Part shown: positions 38,030 to 49,353 of the stretch, in pieces | Layout: the number at the start of each line of letters is the position of its first letter | Position numbering within the stretch: the first letter of the stretch is position 1 | From: Lytechinus pictus | Taxonomy: Eukaryota > Echinodermata > Echinoidea > Temnopleuroida > Toxopneustidae | Length of the DNA: 64,000 nt | Assembly (NCBI RefSeq): GCF_037042905.1 | Contig: NC_087252.1 | Location: 20,911,701-20,975,700, forward strand | Direction: 5' to 3' | Program-made: the position numbers and the translations under genes | The notes under the pieces: model-generated | The model's input: only the letters and a program-made list of their open reading frames with translations | Database searches by the model: none | Told to the model about the DNA's origin: nothing

Positions 38030-38275
38030 TATATAGAGCATATCACTGCCAAATGCATCCCTATGCGCTTGATTGAATATTATTACCCTGGCTTTAGCCC
38101 CGCAGCCTTTTACAGCGCAGTGGCATTTCAAGGAATAAATTCCTGCCAGGTACCCATTCTTCTCACCTGGGTTGAGTGCAGCACAATGTGGATATATTTT
38201 GCCATGGCTGGGATTCGAACCCACGACCCCGTTTCAAAGTCTGAAGACTAATCCACTGGGCCACAACGCTCTACG
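38030..38275 (-). mobile_element. tRNA-derived SINE, reversed copy
   Basis: On the minus strand the B-box reads GGTCGTGGGTTCGAATCC near 38213-38230 and the body has AGGTGAGAAGAATGGGTACC and CTGGCAGGAATTTATTCC, matching the family at 31447-31715. Confidence 0.75.
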
Positions 38276-38560
38276 TTCTCTGCCCCTCTCTCTCCCCTGT
38301 CTTCTACCACTTTCTACCCCTCTCTCCTTCCCTCCCTCTCTTTCACTCGCACACAAATACACCCACCCTATTCCCGTCTCCATTTTCTAATGCTCTCTCT
38401 CTCTTTACCCCTCTCTCTCTCACCTTTTCCCTTTGTCCTTCCCCCTTAGCCCGCCCTCTCTTTTGTTCTTTTTCTATCCCTCCTCTCTCTCTCACACACA
38501 CGCACACCTACTCTCTTTTCCTTCCCTTTTCCCGTCCTCTTCCTCTCTCCCACTCATTCC
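38276..38560 (+). repeat. CT-rich simple sequence
   Basis: CTCTCT, CCCTCC and CACACA words fill this stretch directly after the reversed SINE. Confidence 0.85.
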
Positions 38561-40274
38561 CCATGTCAATCTTGATCTCCATGCAAATCAAACAGTTAAA
38601 GAAAAGGGGGGGGGGGGTTCAAATAAATGAATAGAGAATGAGAAACAAAAGATGTTTAAAACATAAACTAAGGAATTTTTATCAATACAAATTTTTTTTT
38701 AAGTCACTAATACTTATTGTGAATGACTATTGTTCACATAGATTTCAATTTATTAAACAAAACCAACCGAACCATTTACATTGTACGTTAATATACTTCC
38801 TCAAAGGAGATAACCTTTATTGATCATTTGCAAACTAAATTTGACGGTAGGATTCAACAATAAAATGAGTTATGATTGAAACAGTATGAGTGAATGAATT
38901 CAAAATTTTCAATGTGTATTCACAGCTGTTACAATGTAAAAACTTGATGAATAATATTTATTACAATAGACGTGGTGCAGATATACAGGAATCTGTATAA
39001 ACATATGATATTGTATAATTATGTACAAGCAAAAATATATGAGATAAAAATGGTGAAAATAAATGGCAAGAGGTAATATTTGGCAATACTTGAATACATG
39101 TTTTCTTGTGCATTTTTATGAATATTACGCCAATGAGTATCGCATATACATGAATATGAAAGATATTTAATATTTCATTGATATACAAATCTTTATCATC
39201 ACTAAATAGGTTGAAAATAACTCTATTTTGTTGTTCGCAGCTTCACATACACAGGTTTCACTATTTTAAGTTGGTGAAATATAAAATTTTGTTTACAATG
39301 CGAGTGGAAACTTTCACTCTTCCACTCAATTCTAACTAGGCAATATTTTTTCCGATGACATTGAAAATATAAGACTTTTTTTGAAGAAGTGTGTATATTT
39401 GTGTTGTATTCATTTCTTTATGTTCGATCTTGAAATACATGTTTTGGTTATGTGTAAAAAGACAAATAACAGTCAGATATATAATTTGTGTATACAAAAG
39501 ATATTAAGTTAATACCACTAAACTGTCCTTCTTATGCTTTTGGGTAAGATGTATACCTTTTATCTTTAAATTTAAACAGGTTGGAGACATCCAGAAAAAA
39601 CCTCTATTTCAGACTTATGGTATCACTTAGTGGCAACCTTCTTTTGCCAGAAAGATTTATCTACAGCAGTTAGACTGTTTTTTAGACAATACAAGGTTAC
39701 CATTATTGCCACAATTTCTAAATACAGCTTTTTCTGACCTGTCCTGTTTAAAATTATGAGATACCAAGTTTTTACATGTAGCAGCCCACTAACAATATAA
39801 TTTTGCTGTACATACACATAACCACAGGACATAGTTTTCCTGCAGCAAACTTGGATTTTCAAAAGTTCAAAGCCAAATTGAAAAAAAAAAATCAAATCCT
39901 GGCATACATGTAGTTTGAGCAAGGTGAACATTATAAAATAAGAAAAACTACTTAAATTGAGTATACTGAAAATCGACAACATGAAATACAGAATGCCTTG
40001 CTTATTATCAAGTTGACTAATTTACTGATCATTGACAGAATTTCTATCTGCGCCATTTGGCACATGATAATCATTTCATGCACATTTTGTAGGAATTAAG
40101 TGACTGTTACCACAACTAGGGCATGTAACATAGAGAAATACAATCAATAATTACAATCGGTTGTAAATTTATATACATGGTTGGCCATAGCCTTGCCATG
40201 CACATTGTAGTTATTGTAACAATCAGTTATATGACTGATTGTACCATTCACATTATAAAACCGTAAATATAATC

Positions 40275-40280
40275 TTTATT
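40275..40280 (-). terminator. Candidate poly(A) signal of the RIIa-domain gene
   Basis: TTTATT on the plus strand is AATAAA on the minus strand, 215-220 bp past the stop codon at 40495. That is a reasonable 3' UTR length, but this is by position only. Confidence 0.35.
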
Positions 40281-40494
40281 CAATACTACTGTAAGTACCA
40301 TTCATGTGAAATTAACTGCTGTAGTACTTCAAACTTTTGAATCACACTCATGGATTTGGACAGAGATCTTTTGTTTTTTAAATGACCTGATGAAGAAAGT
40401 CAGATGGGATGTTTGGAAGTTCGGTGTGATAAAAAAGTTCATAAACTCGGTGATAAAAATGGGTTTGAAATAAAATCAGTGCATTCTATTCACC

Positions 40495-40787
40495 CTAGGT
40501 TGCTTCTGAAGGTTCTTCTGTAGTAATGCTTGGTTCCTCGGTGGTGATAGGAGGTTCTTGTGCAGGTTCAGTCGGCTCCGGTGCCGGTTCAGTCGGTTCC
40601 TGTGTGCTTGCTGTACCCTCTTCTGTGGTTTCAGCTGGTACATCTTCAGTTTCCTGAGGTGTTGGCTGACTTTCTTCTGGTACAGCATCACTTTCTGATG
40701 GTACCTCCTCGGTGTCTGGCAACGCTGCTTCTGCTTCTAACGGTACCCCTTCATCTGCTTGTGGTGCAGTCTGTGCTTCTTCAAGCG
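40495..40787 (-). CDS. RIIa-domain protein, exon 5 (acidic Pro/Thr/Glu-rich tail)
   Basis: This terminal exon encodes residues 167-263 and a TAG stop. The sequence is a low-complexity acidic tail with near-repeats such as TEPAPEPTEPAQEP and ITTEEPSITTEEPSEAT, preceded by EEVPSESDAVPEESQ. It has no Cys or Trp and few basic residues, so it is expected to be disordered. The acceptor is ttgaaacag|CG and completes an Ala codon with the G from exon 4. Confidence 0.85.
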
Positions 40788-41267
40788 CTGTTTCAATATA
40801 TAATACAAAATATTACATATGATAGAAACTTTTTATCAAATTTCTTCCTAAAAATTGCCAATACATGCAATATAAGCAGCTATTTTTTTTAAATCTCTAC
40901 ATTTCAATTTGAATTGGGTAGTCTTTTCATAAATTTTATCAAAATTCAAAGTCAACTTGATTAGTAGCCAATGACAAATACACATGGGGAGATATACAAC
41001 TGAACTCTTCTCAACAGAGTGTACAATTGAGTTTTAAGCAATATAAAAAATGTAAATGGTAATTGAACAAAAAGGTTTGTCAATAATAGCAGGATCCATT
41101 CCAGTTAATCTTTTGGGACTGGTAATCGCTAATCTTAAAAAGGTTCATGCTTCCCTCTGTACTGAATAAATACTTTTAAGATGAACTGTAATAAAAAAAA
41201 GGGTCTTAATTTACATGCTACAATGATGATGAACGACTTTATCAAAAAAACCTGAAATATTACTTGC

Positions 41268-41381
41268 CTGCGTTAACAGGTGTTTGCTCAGGCTCTGCCT
41301 CTTTTGCCTCATCTGCAACCTGATTGGTCGATTCCACAACTTTCTCAATGACATCACTTTCTGGTGCTGCTGGTGGTTCTT
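41268..41381 (-). CDS. RIIa-domain protein, exon 4
   Basis: Thirty-eight codons' worth in phase 1-1, encoding EPPAAPESDVIEKVVES and NQVADEAKEAEPEQT. The acceptor is cctattgaacag|AA. The donor is GCAG|GCAAGT, a GC-AG intron with otherwise consensus bases. Acidic composition continues into exon 5, which supports the junction. Confidence 0.85.
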
Positions 41382-41542
41382 CTGTTCAATAGGAAAAGAA
41401 AAAAAATATGGAGTGAATGAATATGAAGTGCAAAAGTTATTGAAATCAAGTAGATATTGCCGCTGATAAGACATACTGTATCAAGTTCATGCTTTAATAC
41501 AGAATAAAAATTAAATATGTACAATTGAATTCTAATTAATAG

Positions 41543-41550
41543 ACGTCATG
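41543..41550 (+). repeat. Left target-site duplication of the 12.1-kb element
   Basis: ACGTCATG directly precedes the left terminus and is repeated directly at 53688-53695 after the right terminus. The preceding G and following C also agree. Confidence 0.7.
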
Positions 41551-41940
41551 CCCGAGGGGGCCACTTACATTGACGAGTGGATACCATGCGCGACCAAAAA
41601 AACACGTAAAAAGGATGTCTTTTTCAAGATAGGGCACGTTACGTAACGTGATAAGGGTGTCAAAAACACAAAAATAATGAAAAAAGGGTATCTATTTTGC
41701 TAGGAAAGCTACGTGTTTAGGGTCAAATTTGCGGGGATTGATCAACAAAATCATGACGAAAAACCTCCATTTGAGAACACTATACCCCAGTTTCCCTTGC
41801 AATAAATTCTCTTCTCCAAGTACGACAAACCCTACTGCCCCAAGCATGCAATGTAAGTATCAAAACACCTGTTTCTTGACCTCGGTCCGAAGATAACACA
41901 ACAGCCCGGCATATACAGTCACAGCAGGGGGCCACACACG

Positions 41941-41974
41941 ATGGGATGCATGCGCAGCGCTGAGTGCGGACCCG
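41941..41974 (+). CDS. Possible first coding exon inside the large element
   Basis: An ATG in a good context (ACGATGG) opens MGCMRSAECGP and reaches a consensus donor, CCCG|GTAAGC, after 34 bases (phase 1). This is the phase needed by the plus-strand exon at 49237-49353, and the join keeps the frame open. It lies about 390 bp inside the left terminus, where an element promoter would be expected. It is only 11 codons, so chance is a real alternative. Confidence 0.25.
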
Positions 41975-42259
41975 GTAAGCACGCCGTCATTTCTATTCCC
42001 TTACTTTCCTTATTTCGAGGTCGATTTTCTTCGTTCGAAAAAAAACCATTGAATTTCTGAATACAAGATGCCTTTGAAAACGTGATTAAATATCGAATAC
42101 AATAATTTCATTCAGAAGGTCCTACTACAGGCAGAGAAGTCTTACGTAATAGCACAGCTGTTGTTTATCATTTCGTCCTTGGCTCAACGCTCATAATCTG
42201 GCCTGTGGAGGTGAAATTGAGACAGCGGGGATTACCTGGCCAAGCGGGGTTGATCAGGC

Positions 42260-42398
42260 GGGTGTTTCATAAAGCTGTTCGTAAGTTAAGAGCGACTGGT
42301 GATCCTGTCTTGCAGTAAATGGTACACACCATTGGCGATAATCACCAGTCGCTCTTTAAGTCGCTCTTAACTTACGAACAGCTTTATGAAACGGCCCC
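42260..42398. mobile_element. Palindromic MITE nested in the large element
   Basis: The left half GTGTTTCATAAAGCTGTTCG, continuing through 'taagagcgactggtgat', is inverted at the right (atcaccagtcgctctt ... CGAACAGCTTTATGAAAC). The stem is about 40 bp. It belongs to the same broad TTTCATAAA-ended group as the 32258-33290 cluster. Confidence 0.85.
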
Positions 42399-42426
42399 CT
42401 GGGCTTGGAAATGATGTTTTAGATTT

Positions 42427-43300
42427 TCAAATGCAAAATGGCCCTTATAAAAATCGCCAATGGTATTTGAATGGTGGCGAATGGTAGTTGAATGGTGAAT
42501 TGAATGGTAAATGGTACGTGATTGGTATTTAAGTGGTGTTTCAATGGTACGTGCTTAATGGTAAGTGGTAGTCTGTTTAATGGTAAATGGTATACCATAT
42601 ATCCAATGGTGTCTCAGTGGTATGTTCCTAATTGTATGATTGGTATGATGAATGGTATACCATATACCAAATGGTGTTTCAATGGTATACAATGGTATCT
42701 CATTTGTATGTGTCTAATGGTATGATTTGTATGGTGAATGGTATACCATATACCCAATGGTGTCTCAGTGGTATCGAATGGTATCTTAGTGTTATGTGTC
42801 TTCAATGGTATGGTTGTATGGTGAATGGTATACCATATACCAAATGGTGTTTCAATGGTATACAATGGTATCTCATTTGCATGTGTCTAATGGTATGATT
42901 TGTATGGTGAATGGTATACCATATACCCAATGGTGTCTCAGTGGTATCGAATGGTGTCTTAGTGTTATGTGTATTCAATGGTATGGTTGTATGGTGAATG
43001 GTACACCATATACCAAATGGTGTTTCAATGGTATACAATGGTGTTTCATTTGTATGTGTCTAATGGTATGATTTGTATGGTGAATGGTATACCATACCCA
43101 ATGGTGTCTCAGTGGTATCGAATGGTGTCTTAGTGGTATGTGTCTCCAATGGTATGGTGGAATGGTGAACGGTTTTACCATACCAAATGGTGTCTAGCTC
43201 AGTGGTATCCAATGGTATGGTGTGTGCTTGTATATGATTGGTATGGTAAATGTGTCTCAGTAGAATGTGCCTTAATGGATAGGTGTTTTAAAGGTGAATC
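42427..43300 (+). repeat. AATGGT minisatellite, left array
   Basis: Words of the form AATGGTATACCATATACC, GTGAATGG and 'tctcagtggtatc' are arranged as higher-order units of about 172-174 bp (marker TATACAATGG at about 42686, 42860 and 43032). The array starts after CCCTTATAAAAATCGCCAATGG, whose inverse-like border closes the right array at 53280. Confidence 0.9.
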
Positions 43301-43499
43301 GAATACCAAAAGATAAATTGTAATTTAACGATGGCTTTAATAGTGGTGTGTGCCTAATGAGTTGTATTTATGCTAACGGTGAATGGTATGCCCAATTGCA
43401 TTACCCAATAACACAATTCCGAAGATTTAAAGAAAATCCATCAACGATTAAAAAGTAATTAGAGTTATTATAATTTTTGATTTGTGACTTTTATGCGAA

Positions 43500-43697
43500 C
43501 AGCTTCCCCAAATCAAGCCTAATCGCTCACGATGGTAAACATGGTCTCTTGCATTCTTTTAAATTGTCTTTGTCTACTAAGTGAAAGGCCTGGAATTGTT
43601 TAGATAAGATCCAGTGCGTATATTAATTTGATATATTTTACAATTGTACATATTACTTTGTAAATTTATATTTGATGCACTGAGTGCAAAAAAAGCA
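43500..43697 (+). mobile_element. LINE 3' end with (AATC)n tail
   Basis: An A/T-rich stretch ends GCACTGAGTGCAAAAAAAGC followed by AATCAATCAATG, a typical 3' terminus of CR1/L2-type LINEs. No reverse transcriptase part is attached. Confidence 0.45.
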
Positions 43698-44689
43698 ATC
43701 AATCAATGAAATCTTATTTTATAAAAGGGTTTTTATTGTACCTTGATATCAACATACAAATTATTTCACAGCCGCTCCTGAAAGGGAAGAATATAGTCAT
43801 CATTTACAATACAAATTTTGAAATGTATACATGCAAGTTTTTGGGAGCAAAGAACATGAAAGAGCATGAACAAGATGCGAATCGTACTAAATAGAAAATT
43901 GTACATTTCACCATCCTTTCTTTTCTCATTTTGTTTCTTGGTATAATTTGAACGGCACACCGCCTGCCCTATCTGTACGGTATACAGTTTTTTTTATGAA
44001 ACGTCCCCCCCCCCTTTTTTTTCAAAGTTTTATTCTATTTTTAAATTAATTTTCTTATTCAATTATTGCCCCTTTTTATAAAGAGAGCTATGGGGTGTTG
44101 CAAGAAAATATTTGCAGTCAATCCCAAAATCGGTTGCAAATTTATACGTGATAGACTAATTTCATCTAAAGTAAACCAATTTATAGATTTATTGATGGAA
44201 GAAACAATAAATCAGTTGCAAGTTTGCAATGAAAAGTCAGACTTTCAACTGATTTTGGAGTTTGAAATTGACTTGCGTTCAATTGCAAGTTTCTTACAAT
44301 GTCCCATAGGTCATTATTTTTCTTAAAATGAATTCACTGTTGGTTGTCTTCCTCCCCCAACCCCTATCGAAATTTCCATCGGCAAACCCTGATTTTGGTC
44401 TGCAACGACCAAAGCCCCCTCCCGGCCAATTTATATATCACTACTACTGCTTTCGATCATGAAACGTTCCTCTTTTAATTTTTTTCAAAACAAATTATAT
44501 TTTAATTATTTTGTCTCCCTTATGGACGGTGTTTATAAAGAGGAGAGCTATTCTAGGCCGGTCATTACTTGCTTAATTGAAATGATTTGTCTGTTACATT
44601 GTCTTGCCCCCCTCCCCCCAATAAAATTCCCTGACGCCATACAATGTAACAGAAAAACTACTAAACGAAATTCTCAATTGCAATCAAAA

Positions 44690-44940
44690 CAAAAGCGAAA
44701 TTAAACAAAGAGAGAAAAGGAACCAAAAAGAAATAAGTAAAAAAAATATATCGAAAAAAAGAAAAATAAATTTAAAAAAAGAAAAGATAAAGACTAAGAC
44801 AAAGTAAAGAAGAAAGATTGAACAGAAAAAAAAAGAAGAGAAAAAAGAAGGAAAAAGAAAAAAAAATGGAAAGAAAAGAAAGAAAGACATGGAATTATAT
44901 AAAACAGAAAAAAAAATGAGCGAAATTATTTTTTCATAGA
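44690..44940 (+). repeat. Purine (A/G) tract
   Basis: About 240 bp is nearly pure A and G (GAAAAGGAAC, AAAGAAGAAAG and similar words), probably an expanded simple sequence. Confidence 0.85.
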
Positions 44941-45398
44941 TCCTTTCAAAGGATAAAGCAGTGGCAAAAATTGACTGCATGGTTGCCAACCCAGAACCAA
45001 TCAAGAAAAAGACACCCCTGATTTGGTCTTACATGCAATTCACCCCATATCGGGATGTATCTTGGCGAAGAAGCCCCCTCCCCCTGATTTGGTCTTAATT
45101 TACCCCCCCCCCCCCCATATCGGGATGTGTTGGCTGCACTGCTATGTAAGTGTCGTTCTCGCACGCGCGCTCGCGCACGTACGCATGTAACCGCCAGTTG
45201 CAATTTTTGAAAAAAAAACGATCAACCACTGTTTCGCTGTTGCAAAGTCCCTCGATAATTCATCATAAACTAAAGGAACACAGGTCAGATTCGGACAACG
45301 ACTTCAAAGTCATTTGCAGAATAGGCTAAACAGTAAGTTAGATAACAATTTTCTTTGATATTGTTTTCGTAGTTAGTGGCTCGGCCTGATTTCTTAGA

Positions 45399-45545
45399 AT
45401 GTTACTGTTACTGTTAGATGTCGTTGTACCGCCACGGGAATTCACTGCCACGATCACCACCGTCACTGCCCCGTTGGCGCGGGCCGGGACACGCCTGGCT
45501 CTGGCGATATTGATTATGGGGTGCGTTATGCTTTGTATTGGCTGA
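45399..45545. other. GC-rich patch with short open frames on both strands
   Basis: On the plus strand an ATG at 45399 opens 48 codons with a Leu-rich start and a hydrophobic stretch (RLALAILIMGCVMLCIG). On the minus strand 45414-45541 follows an acceptor-like ctcacctcag and gives an Arg/Gly/Ser-rich 41-residue end (QRGSDGGDRGSEFPWRY) that would be in phase with RIIa exon 3. Nearby, ACA|GTAAGT at about 45331 is a good plus-strand donor. It could be a promoter region, an alternative last exon of the RIIa gene, or neither. Confidence 0.25.
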
Positions 45546-46639
45546 GGTGAGCTGAGCCAAGCATTGAATAGTAATTCGCTCGTATGGCCTGATATTTATT
45601 GTCAATGTTTTACAAAACCATCTCTGAATACCGGTATGAATTTATGAAGCAATGACTTGTTGAATTAATGCAGTACAGTGCAGTACTGTCATGACATTGA
45701 CTGTCAAAGTGTCAATTAGGCCATTGGTTACTGCACAACGTTTTTTCACTGAAATGGAAACCTTGCCGAAAAATATTGCTCTGGAATGAGGCCTATAATT
45801 TGTTGTTGTTGGTAGGCCTAGATAATATTGGTAAATTTAAGATGACATGGACATGGTAGTATTCAGGTGAAACATGGTAAGGTGTCCTACATGATATTAA
45901 AGTAAAGGCTACGCAGGCCCTAAAAAGCTCGCACCACTTATTTGCGCATGCAATTTCAATGGTAAAATGTGCACTTTGTGTGCGGAACTGTGACTGGAGA
46001 GAGTGACAAACGATTCCTATTCATTTTTCTAGAGAGGCTACAATAGTTATTCAGGGAAATCCTACAACTGTTTGGAATTAACATGTTTTAGAAATTGAGG
46101 CCAGCTGACTAAAATCACAATTCCTGAATTTTTTCCTTGGGATTTTTCCGTGGGATTGGGCGCTAAATTTGCACCGAACAACTTCGAGCATAATTCCCCA
46201 CCAAATAGTGTTCTCAAATGTCATAGCGAGTCTGAATTGCATTTGAGTGTCCATATGCCCACTGCTTTCCGAATATTGGGAACAGCTGTACCGGTATATT
46301 GGCTTCGATCTCTACGTCATTGTTTGAATCTTAATGCGTTGCTTTGCCGTAATTTTGATATGGACTGAAGTAACGAAATCATGCAAACTGCCGCAGATAA
46401 ATCTTTTGGTCGCTAACTTCAGTCCTTATAAACTACGGTGAAGCCAAGCAAAGTGATGTCTGACTGAGAATTTGAACGATAACATAATGTTTAATCTTGG
46501 GGCCCGGAAAGTTTAGCAAAAAAAATCCGGGCCCTGGAACTCGGAGCCACCGCTCAACACCGTTGCTGCAGCCCTAGAAAAAACCTGGCCCCGATAATCC
46601 CAAATGCACTTTCTTACCCTGCGATGTTAGCGAACTAAT

Positions 46640-47110
46640 TTAACCTTAACATTTGTCCGAATCAATTCATCGGCTTTTGGTTCAGAACCAAAACCCGATG
46701 CAGAATCGGCTTGTGGTTTATCTTGCACTGCGTTTACACGCTGTTACAGCTAGCAGTGCAGAATCGGCTCGCGTGTCAAAAACCTGAATTGATACGCACA
46801 CCAACAATATACGTCATAATAAAGACAACGCTGGATCCGTGCGCTTCCAATTACGTCACAATGGTAATGTAAATGAAATGTGCATTAGCAATGCAGAATA
46901 AATTTACTGTTTACACGTAGTAAAAAGGCCAATTCTGCATCGGCTCGCGGTTCTGAACCTACTACTTTGTTGGTGCAAATTGCCGATTCTGAACCGCGAG
47001 CCGATGCAAGTTAATCGTGTTTACACGCTATGAAAAATCCGATGCTGCATCGGCTCGCGGTTCTGAACCGCGAGCCGATGCAAAAGCCGATTAAGTGTAA
47101 ACATGGTATA
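46640..47110. mobile_element. GCATCGGCTCGCGG foldback cluster
   Basis: The core GCATCGGCTCGCGGTTC occurs several times in both orientations (46720-46780, 46938-47010, 47047-47081). The unit at 47047-47081 is a 35-bp palindrome with 17-bp arms and one central base. 'gtgtttacacg' words separate the units, and outer parts (aatcaattcatcggcttttgg / aagccgattaagtgtaaac) suggest one inverted-repeat element. Confidence 0.8.
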
Positions 47111-47189
47111 TATTTCCATTGGAAATATCTTCTGTAACTTTCAAAAGGAGGGAAACTCTTGTGTAAAGACGCCATATTTACATTAAACA

Positions 47190-47650
47190 CATTGGCCCAA
47201 ATTCACAAAGGTGGTTTTGAAAACCCACGGTTGAGTCCATGGTTTATGCAGATTTCCTGTATAAATTATGCTTAATTTAGCACGTATCTGGCACGTGTAT
47301 AAAAAATGTCAAATTCTGATGCGCGCTTTTGTCGCAGTGCGCCAAATTGACGCCTGTTACCATGGTTAGATACGCTATTTTATTCATGAGTCCACTGTTG
47401 AATAGTGGACTCATTGGCCCGAATTCACAAAGGTGGTTTTGAAAACCCACGGTTGAGTCCATGGTTTATGTAGATTTCCTGTATAAATTACGCTTAATTT
47501 AGCGCGTATGTAAGAAATGTCCAATGCTAATGCGCGCTTTTGTCACAGTGCGCCAAATTGACGCCTGTTACCATGGTTATATAAATACGCTATTTTATTC
47601 ATGAGTCCACTGTTTTTATTCATGAGTCCACTCTTTAAACAGTGGACTCA
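47190..47650. mobile_element. Inverted-repeat element units (GTGGTTTTGAAAACCCACGG family)
   Basis: Two direct units (from about 47191 and 47403) each run from AATTCACAAAGGTGGTTTTG to ATTTTATTCATGAGTCCACT. After 47640 the same sequence continues in inverse orientation (TTTTGACGCACTG..., CAAAACCACCTTTGTGAATT), so the whole locus is a large foldback. The TTACCATGG and GCGCGC words are conserved in all units. Confidence 0.8.
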
Positions 47651-49078
47651 TGAATAAAATAGCGTATCTAACCATGGTAACAGGCGTCAATTTGACGCAC
47701 TGTGACAAAAGCGCGCATCAGCATTGGACATTTTTTATACACGCGCCAGATACGCGCTAAATTAAGCGTAATTTATACATGAAACCATGGGTTTTCAAAA
47801 CCACCTTTGTGAATTCGGGCCATTAATTCAAAACAGTGGACTCGTGAATAAAATAGCGTGGATAGCCACAGCAACATGCGTCAATTTGGCGCACTGTAAC
47901 ACAAGCGCGCATAAGCCTTGGACATATTTTGATATATGCTGTAAAATAAGCGTCATTTATACAGGAAATCTCCATAAACCATGGACTCACCCGGGGTTTT
48001 AAAAACCACCTTTTCGAATTCGGGTCATTGACTATTGCTCTCAAGGGGGGGGGGGGGGGGGCACAGGTCAATTGTGCCCATCTGGATCCGCTACTGTGAT
48101 TGTCAATACCAAGAAAATCATATTGAATGTTATCAATTAATTGATTACCTTTTGAAAACTGCTGCTCTGGAAATATGATTTCAGATCATTCTTTTTCTAT
48201 TAGATAATTTTCTCTTGCATATCTACATGATTGATGATCCAAACACGTTATGCAGCAGAGTAACTGTGTTATATTGATCTAAATATTTCCAGCATGCACA
48301 CACAGAAAATCTTGGGTGGGGGAATTTTATTTCTGTGACATCAATGTCAAACGTATTCCCAAGTGAATAAAATAGCGTATCTAACCATGGTAACAGGCGT
48401 CAATTTGACGCACTGTGACAAAAGCGCGCATCAGCATTGGACATTTTTTATACACGCGCCAGATACGCGCTAAATTAAGCGTAATTTATACATGAAACCA
48501 TGGGTTTTCAAAACCACCTTTGTGAATTCGGGCCATTAATTCAAAACAGTGGACTCGTGAATAAAATAGCGTGGATAGCCACAGCAACATGCGTCAATTT
48601 GGCGCACTGTAACACAAGCGCGCATAAGCCTTGGACATATTTTGATATATGCTGTAAAATAAGCGTCATTTATACAGGAAATCTCCATAAACCATGGACT
48701 CACCCGGGGTTTTAAAAACCACCTTTTCGAATTCGGGTCATTGACTATTGCTCTCAAGGGGGGGGGGGGGGCACAGGTCAATTGTGCCCATCTGGATCCG
48801 CTACTGTGATTGTCAATACCAAGAAAATCATATTGAATGTTATCAATTAATTGATTACCTTTTGAAAACTGCTGCTCTGGAAATATGATTTCAGATCATT
48901 CTTTTTCTATTAGATAATTTTCTCTTGCATATCTACATGATTGATGATCCAAACACGTTATGCAGCAGAGTAACTGTGTTATATTGATCTAAATATTTCC
49001 AGCATGCACACACAGAAAATCTTGGGTGGGGGAATTTTATTTCTGTGACATCAATGTCAAACGTATTCCCAAGTGAAT
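47651..49078 (+). repeat. Near-identical tandem duplication, about 713-bp unit
   Basis: 47651-48363 and 48364-49078 match base for base as far as I compared, apart from the length of the G run near 48045 and 48760 (about 3 bases shorter in copy 2). The junction word AAGTGAAT marks the end of both copies. Such identity means a very recent duplication or an assembly artefact from two haplotypes. Confidence 0.9.
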
Positions 49079-49236
49079 TTGCTGCATATGTTGAAATAAC
49101 AATGATAATGATGCTGTATATGAGTGAATCATTGAATTTTTGAGCTTAAAGGAAGCTTTACTATATTAGTATTATATTTTTGTTTGTATTTGCACATGCA
49201 TATTTTCCAAAGCTCAATTTTTTTATTTCATTTAAG

Positions 49237-49353
49237 ATTGGACGACGGATACACTGGATGATAATGTAGATGGTCCAGGATTATCAGGGAAGGATACTAC
49301 AGGTGCTGAACACAGAAAACCGTTTACAAGAAAACAACTGGAGTTTGTGAAAG
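49237..49353 (+). CDS. Plus-strand coding exon of unknown gene inside the large element
   Basis: A pyrimidine-rich acceptor (ttttttatttcatttaag) and a donor AAAG|GTAATT bound 117 bases that are open in only one plus-strand frame (phase 1-1). The 38 codons read WTTDTLDDNVDGPGL, then GAEHRKPFTRKQLEFVK: an acidic stretch followed by a basic, helix-prone end, which looks like real protein rather than random frame. There is no in-frame ATG, so an upstream exon is needed; 41941-41974 fits the phase. No downstream exon was found within the element. The family is not recognised: it may be part of an element-encoded protein or a captured host exon. It is antisense to the RIIa gene. Confidence 0.45.

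Larger units (their letters stand above)
30571..40494. other. Convergent interval between the PAFAH and RIIa gene stop codons, with both 3' UTRs
   Basis: It holds both 3' untranslated regions, whose ends are not certain. Recognised content: MITE 30598-30983, SINE 31447-31715, MITE cluster 32258-33290, nested transposons 34030-35090, CT tract 35335-35515, poly-C 37088-37110, reversed SINE 38030-38275 and CT tract 38276-38560. The stretches 33300-34020, 35520-37080 and 38600-40250 are A/T-rich with no recognised gene. Confidence 0.6.

Noticed and set aside
42522-43181. Several overlapping open frames on both strands
   Set aside because: All come from the AATGGT minisatellite and have Trp/Tyr/Met- or Ile/His-rich repeat composition.
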